NCBI GenBank assembly: GCA_950068635.1
Contig: CATMIM010000040.1
Span: forward strand, 1 to 7,944
Length of the DNA: 7,944 bases
Source: an uncultured Candidatus Poseidoniales archaeon
GTDB taxonomy: Archaea; Thermoplasmatota; Poseidoniia; Poseidoniales; Thalassarchaeaceae
Reading direction: 5' to 3'
A model generated the notes under the pieces. That model did not search any database. It was not told the DNA's origin and saw only the letters and a list, made by a program, of their open reading frames with translations. Positions within the stretch are counted from its first letter, which is position 1. The number at the start of each line of letters is the position of its first letter. Positions 5,186 to 7,944 of this stretch are shown here, piece by piece. Position numbers and translations under genes: made by a program.

Positions 5186-6277
5186 ATGTCGGGCAGGACT
5201 CGCGTCCACAATTTCGGCGCCGGTCCGGCGGTGCTGCCGCTCTCAGTGGTCGAGGAGTGTCGTGACGCGCTGCCGAACCTTTCGAGGAGCGGATTCGGGC
5301 TGCTGGAGGTGTCACACCGCAGCCAGACCTTCCAGAACGTGGTCGACTCGGCGATGGCGCGGGTGAGAACGACTCTCTCTGTTCCTGAGGATTACACTGT
5401 GCTGTTCCTGCAGGGCGGCGCCTCGCTGCAGTTCTACATGACCGCACTCAACCTGCTGCGCCCGGGAGAGCAGGCGGACTATCTCGTCACCGGGGGGTGG
5501 GCACAGAAGGCGCTCAAGGAGGCGAAGCGGGTCGGGGATGCTCAGGCGATCTGGGACGATTCGGAGAATGGATTCAGGAGCGTTCCTCAGGTCGGAGATT
5601 ATTCCGTGCGTGACGACGCAGTCTATCTCCACTATACGTCGAACAACACCCTCTACGGGACCCAGTTCCACCATCTGCCGGACAGTGGAGGCAAGTTGCT
5701 GCTGCTCGATGCGTGTTCAGACATCGCAGGTGCTCCGTGCGACATCTCTGCCCACGACCTCATCTATGCAGGCGCGCAGAAGAACCTCGGACCCTCGGGT
5801 GTGACTCTGGTGATTCTCTCTCCCCGGGCTCTCTCACGGGTCGGTGATGACCTGCCCACCATGCTCGACTACAATGTCCACGCCAGCAAAGGCTCGCTGT
5901 TCAACACCCCCAACACCTTCGGCATCTTCGCGCTCGACCGGGTGTTCAACTGGCTGGAGGAGAACGGCGGGTTGGAAGCCTCGATAGCGCGGAATCAGGA
6001 GAAGTCAGGGCTGCTGTATGCGGAATTGGACAGGACGGATTTCTGGAGGCCGCACGCTGACAGGGATTCGCGCTCGGTGATGAACCTCACGTGGTTGCTC
6101 CATGACGACGCCTTGGAGCCGGTCTTCCTAGCGGAGGCGGAGGCTGCCGGCATGGGTGGCATGAGGGGGCACAGTAGCGTGGGAGGCATCCGCGCCAGCC
6201 TCTACAACTGCTGCCCTCTGGAGAGTGTGCAGGCCCTCATTGAGTTCATGCGTGATTTCGAGGAATCGCATCGCTGA
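5186..6277 (+). CDS. serC: phosphoserine aminotransferase SerC
   Basis: A PLP-dependent class V aminotransferase that turns 3-phosphohydroxypyruvate and glutamate into phosphoserine and 2-oxoglutarate, in the cytoplasm. Counting from ATG 5186 (363 residues, normal for the family), it has NFGAGPAVLP at 9-18, EVSHRSQTF at 41-49, LQGGASLQF at 76-84, NNTLYGTQF at 153-161, DACSDIAG at 175-182 and the PLP lysine Lys199 in GAQKNLGPSG. The C-terminal substrate motif reads GHSSVGGIRAS at 328-338, where most SerC proteins have GHRxVGGxRAS, so an Arg that helps bind the substrate phosphate is Ser330 here. An ATG at 5150 would add 12 residues that do not fit the family and would sit in the divergent promoter region; neither start has a clear ribosome-binding site. 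In bacteria SerC also serves the DXP-dependent vitamin B6 route, but pdxT next door indicates the other route here. Confidence 0.95.
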   Translation: MSGRTRVHNFGAGPAVLPLSVVEECRDALPNLSRSGFGLLEVSHRSQTFQNVVDSAMARVRTTLSVPEDYTVLFLQGGASLQFYMTALNLLRPGEQADYLVTGGWAQKALKEAKRVGDAQAIWDDSENGFRSVPQVGDYSVRDDAVYLHYTSNNTLYGTQFHHLPDSGGKLLLLDACSDIAGAPCDISAHDLIYAGAQKNLGPSGVTLVILSPRALSRVGDDLPTMLDYNVHASKGSLFNTPNTFGIFALDRVFNWLEENGGLEASIARNQEKSGLLYAELDRTDFWRPHADRDSRSVMNLTWLLHDDALEPVFLAEAEAAGMGGMRGHSSVGGIRASLYNCCPLESVQALIEFMRDFEESHR

Positions 6278-6354
6278 TGCATCTCTCACCGACCTCCGCA
6301 ACCGCGTTTTCATGCAGCGGGTAGTTCAAACAGCCCCTCCCTATTCCATCTGCA
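6278..6354 (+). promoter_or_regulatory. intergenic region between serC and the beta-helix gene
   Basis: A 77-base gap. It holds CGTTTTCATG near 6305-6314, too short a T-run to call a terminator, and no clear TATA box or Shine-Dalgarno site before the ATG at 6355. A TAG in the frame of the next gene at 6322-6324 shows that the gene cannot start further upstream than that. Confidence 0.25.
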
Positions 6355-7944
6355 ATGGCTTCAGCACGTCCACTGCTATCCTGTCTGCTGACGACGTTGT
6401 TGTTGTTCGCAGGATGCCTGCACGCAGTTGATTCCCCCACAGATCCTCCACCGGTTGATCCGCCACCTCCACCGCCGCCACCTCCTCCGCCACCACCGCC
6501 TCCAGATGCGACGCATTTCGTCAACGGCAGTTGCCCGCTGGCCGGTGATGGCAGCGCCCACACATGCGCGGAATCAGCCGCTGGGGCAGGCGCGTTCAAC
6601 GCTCTCGCTGCCGCTTTGCTCGCTCTCACGCCCGGCGACCTGCTGCAGATCGCTCCGGGACGCTACGTGGGCCGATTCGTGATCTCGACGACTGAAGGTC
6701 ATGCTGACGGACAACCGGATGCACGCATCACGGTACGGGGTGAGGCTGGTGTGGAACTGGTCGGGAATAACATCAGCAGGGTCACACTGCAGGTGAAGAC
6801 CTCCTTCTGGACATTCGAGGATCTGAGGATCGTGAACGACGGCGAGGGCGGGACCGAGGACACAGCAGGTCAGCTCAAGGTGCGCGGACCGATTGAGGGG
6901 GTCATTCTGCGCGGTCTCGATGTCGATGGCCAGATGAGAAGTCTAGTCGGTATCAGCATCGGCTGCATCGAATGGGAAGGCTGTCCCTCGAACACCTTGC
7001 TGGAGAACCTGACGGTCCACGACCAATGGCTGCAAGAGGACGACGACGCCCACTGCGTCTATCTCGACTCGATATTGACCCCAAGACATCCGGTTGAGCA
7101 GACCACGATCAGAAACCTGACCGCCTTCGGATGCGACGGCGATGGAGTGCAGATCCACCAGGACAAGGACGGGCTCAAGGCGTCGCCGAACGGCACGCTC
7201 ATCGAGGACTCCCACTTCTACCGAGCCTATGCACCCGGGCGTGAGGAGAATGCGATCGATGTCAAGGCAGGCACCAACGTCACCATCCGCAACAATCGGA
7301 TTCACGGCTTCGTCCCGACTCCCACCAGCCCTCCGGGTTCCGCAATCGTCATCCACATGGGTGGAGGGGACACCTTGGTCGAGGGGAACGAGTTCTGGGA
7401 TTCGAGTTACGCCATCCGCGTGGCGCACGGGTCCGGTGCGGACACTCCACGGAACGTGACCATCCGCAACAACGTCATCCGGGACAGCACCTCGGAACAT
7501 TCAGGGCATGGCGTAGGGATCTTCATCGACAACACCCACGATGTCAAGGTGCTGCACAACACCATCGTCAACTGCGCGGGAGCGTGCATCGAAGTGACCG
7601 ATTCAGTGACGGGGGTCGTGCTCGCCAACAACATCGTCATCGGCGGTACTCCTGAGTTGAACATCTCGACACAATTGGCAGGGAATTCATCTCTCATCGA
7701 GATCCACCACAATCTGCTGCGCGACGGCTCGGGTGGACGAGGAAAGGTCAACGGCAACGAGTTCAACGATGTCTCGTGCTCCGACTGCGTGGATGGCGAC
7801 CCGCTGTTCATCGACCCGGCCGCCAACGACTTCCATCTCGGAGTGGGCGGTGCTGCGATCGACACCGCAAGCGAACTCGGCGTCTGGGCCGACTACGACG
7901 GATGCGCTCGAGACTCAGAACCCGACATCGGTTCCTTCGAGTGG
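6355..7944 (+). CDS. secreted lipoprotein-like parallel beta-helix protein, open at the right edge
   Basis: 530 codons are open to the edge. Residues 1-21 form a lipoprotein-like signal: Arg5, a leucine-rich core and LFAGC with Cys21 as the likely lipid-modified residue (Phe at -3 is atypical). Then comes a linker with 15 consecutive prolines (36-50). From residue 54 the protein resembles right-handed parallel beta-helix (pectate-lyase-like) proteins. It opens with THFVNGSCP, has LTPGDLLQIAPGRYVG at 91-106, and carries coils with repeated Asn ladders such as NVTIRNN at 308-314 and 367-373, LHNTIVN at 400-406 and LANNIVIGG at 423-431. The segment DPLFIDPAANDFHLG and the terminal PDIGSFEW usually come at the very end of such proteins, so little is probably missing. 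Nine N-x-S/T sequons and eleven Cys after Cys21 suit a cell-surface protein. Polysaccharide binding or cleavage is possible; no catalytic residues are recognised. ATG 6355 is the only ATG after the in-frame stop at 6322. Confidence 0.9.
   Translation, partial: MASARPLLSCLLTTLLLFAGCLHAVDSPTDPPPVDPPPPPPPPPPPPPPPDATHFVNGSCPLAGDGSAHTCAESAAGAGAFNALAAALLALTPGDLLQIAPGRYVGRFVISTTEGHADGQPDARITVRGEAGVELVGNNISRVTLQVKTSFWTFEDLRIVNDGEGGTEDTAGQLKVRGPIEGVILRGLDVDGQMRSLVGISIGCIEWEGCPSNTLLENLTVHDQWLQEDDDAHCVYLDSILTPRHPVEQTTIRNLTAFGCDGDGVQIHQDKDGLKASPNGTLIEDSHFYRAYAPGREENAIDVKAGTNVTIRNNRIHGFVPTPTSPPGSAIVIHMGGGDTLVEGNEFWDSSYAIRVAHGSGADTPRNVTIRNNVIRDSTSEHSGHGVGIFIDNTHDVKVLHNTIVNCAGACIEVTDSVTGVVLANNIVIGGTPELNISTQLAGNSSLIEIHHNLLRDGSGGRGKVNGNEFNDVSCSDCVDGDPLFIDPAANDFHLGVGGAAIDTASELGVWADYDGCARDSEPDIGSFEW
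6460..6504 (+). repeat. CCN tract encoding 15 consecutive prolines
   Basis: Fifteen proline codons in a row (CCG, CCA and CCT mixed) link the lipid-modified N-terminus to the beta-helix domain. A shorter PPP precedes it at 6445-6453. The mixed codons argue that the stretch is kept as protein sequence rather than being a simple trinucleotide expansion. Such tracts act as stiff spacers that hold a domain away from the membrane. Confidence 0.8.

Noticed and set aside
6246..6629. A minus-strand frame with a long polyglycine run
   Set aside because: The glycine run is just the complement of the proline codons of the lipoprotein linker, read backward; there is no independent support.
7276..7473. 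Near-identical 21-base copies at 7276 and 7453 considered as a DNA repeat
   Set aside because: They encode NVTIRNN in two coils of the beta-helix, so they are protein repeats rather than a CRISPR or mobile-element repeat; spacing and context fit nothing else.
6943..7500. A 185-codon minus-strand frame
   Set aside because: It is antisense to the beta-helix gene, whose 530-codon frame has signal, repeats and a typical C-terminal motif.

Overview
The window looks like chromosomal DNA of a moderately GC-rich archaeon, most plausibly a marine planktonic euryarchaeon of the Marine Group II/III (Poseidoniales-like) kind. The archaeal signals are an archaeal-type NMN adenylyltransferase (NadM), an archaeal COG2108-type radical SAM protein, ribosome-binding sites of the GGTGA/GAGG kind, and acidic proteins. 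A GrpE and a lipoprotein-like secreted beta-helix protein also fit that group. The lineage is inferred from gene content and style; no marker gene such as rRNA is present.

Layout. Bases 1-185 are an AT-rich left edge (20 G+C in the first 60 bases) that may hold a promoter or the 5' part of a divergent gene. A rightward set follows: an unrecognised Cys/Trp-rich protein (186-917), nadM only 3 bases later (921-1553), and a small YbjN-like protein (1621-2100). It meets, tail to tail with a 3-base gap, a leftward set read from right to left: pdxT (5109-4492), a COG2108 radical SAM protein (from 4456 or 4495 to 3299), grpE (3207-2662) and a membrane-anchored DUF1499 protein (2643-2104). serC (5186-6277) diverges from pdxT across 76 bases. 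Then comes a long secreted lipoprotein-like parallel beta-helix protein (6355 onward), open at the right edge and apparently close to its natural C-terminus.

How the genes fit together. Most of the window is cofactor and amino-acid housekeeping: NAD synthesis (NadM), pyridoxal phosphate synthesis (PdxT, whose partner PdxS is not in the window), and serine synthesis by a PLP enzyme (SerC) that uses the product of the PdxT pathway. GrpE serves the DnaK chaperone system, whose other members lie outside the window. Two proteins face the cell exterior: the DUF1499 protein and the beta-helix lipoprotein, which has an unbroken 15-proline linker.

I found no RNA genes, CRISPR array, insertion sequence or defence system, and no convincing new multi-gene system. 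The points most worth a second look are the unrecognised gene coupled to nadM, altered residues in NadM and SerC, extra cysteines in the radical SAM protein, a strong hairpin at the convergent gene junction, the beta-helix protein, and the compositionally odd left edge.
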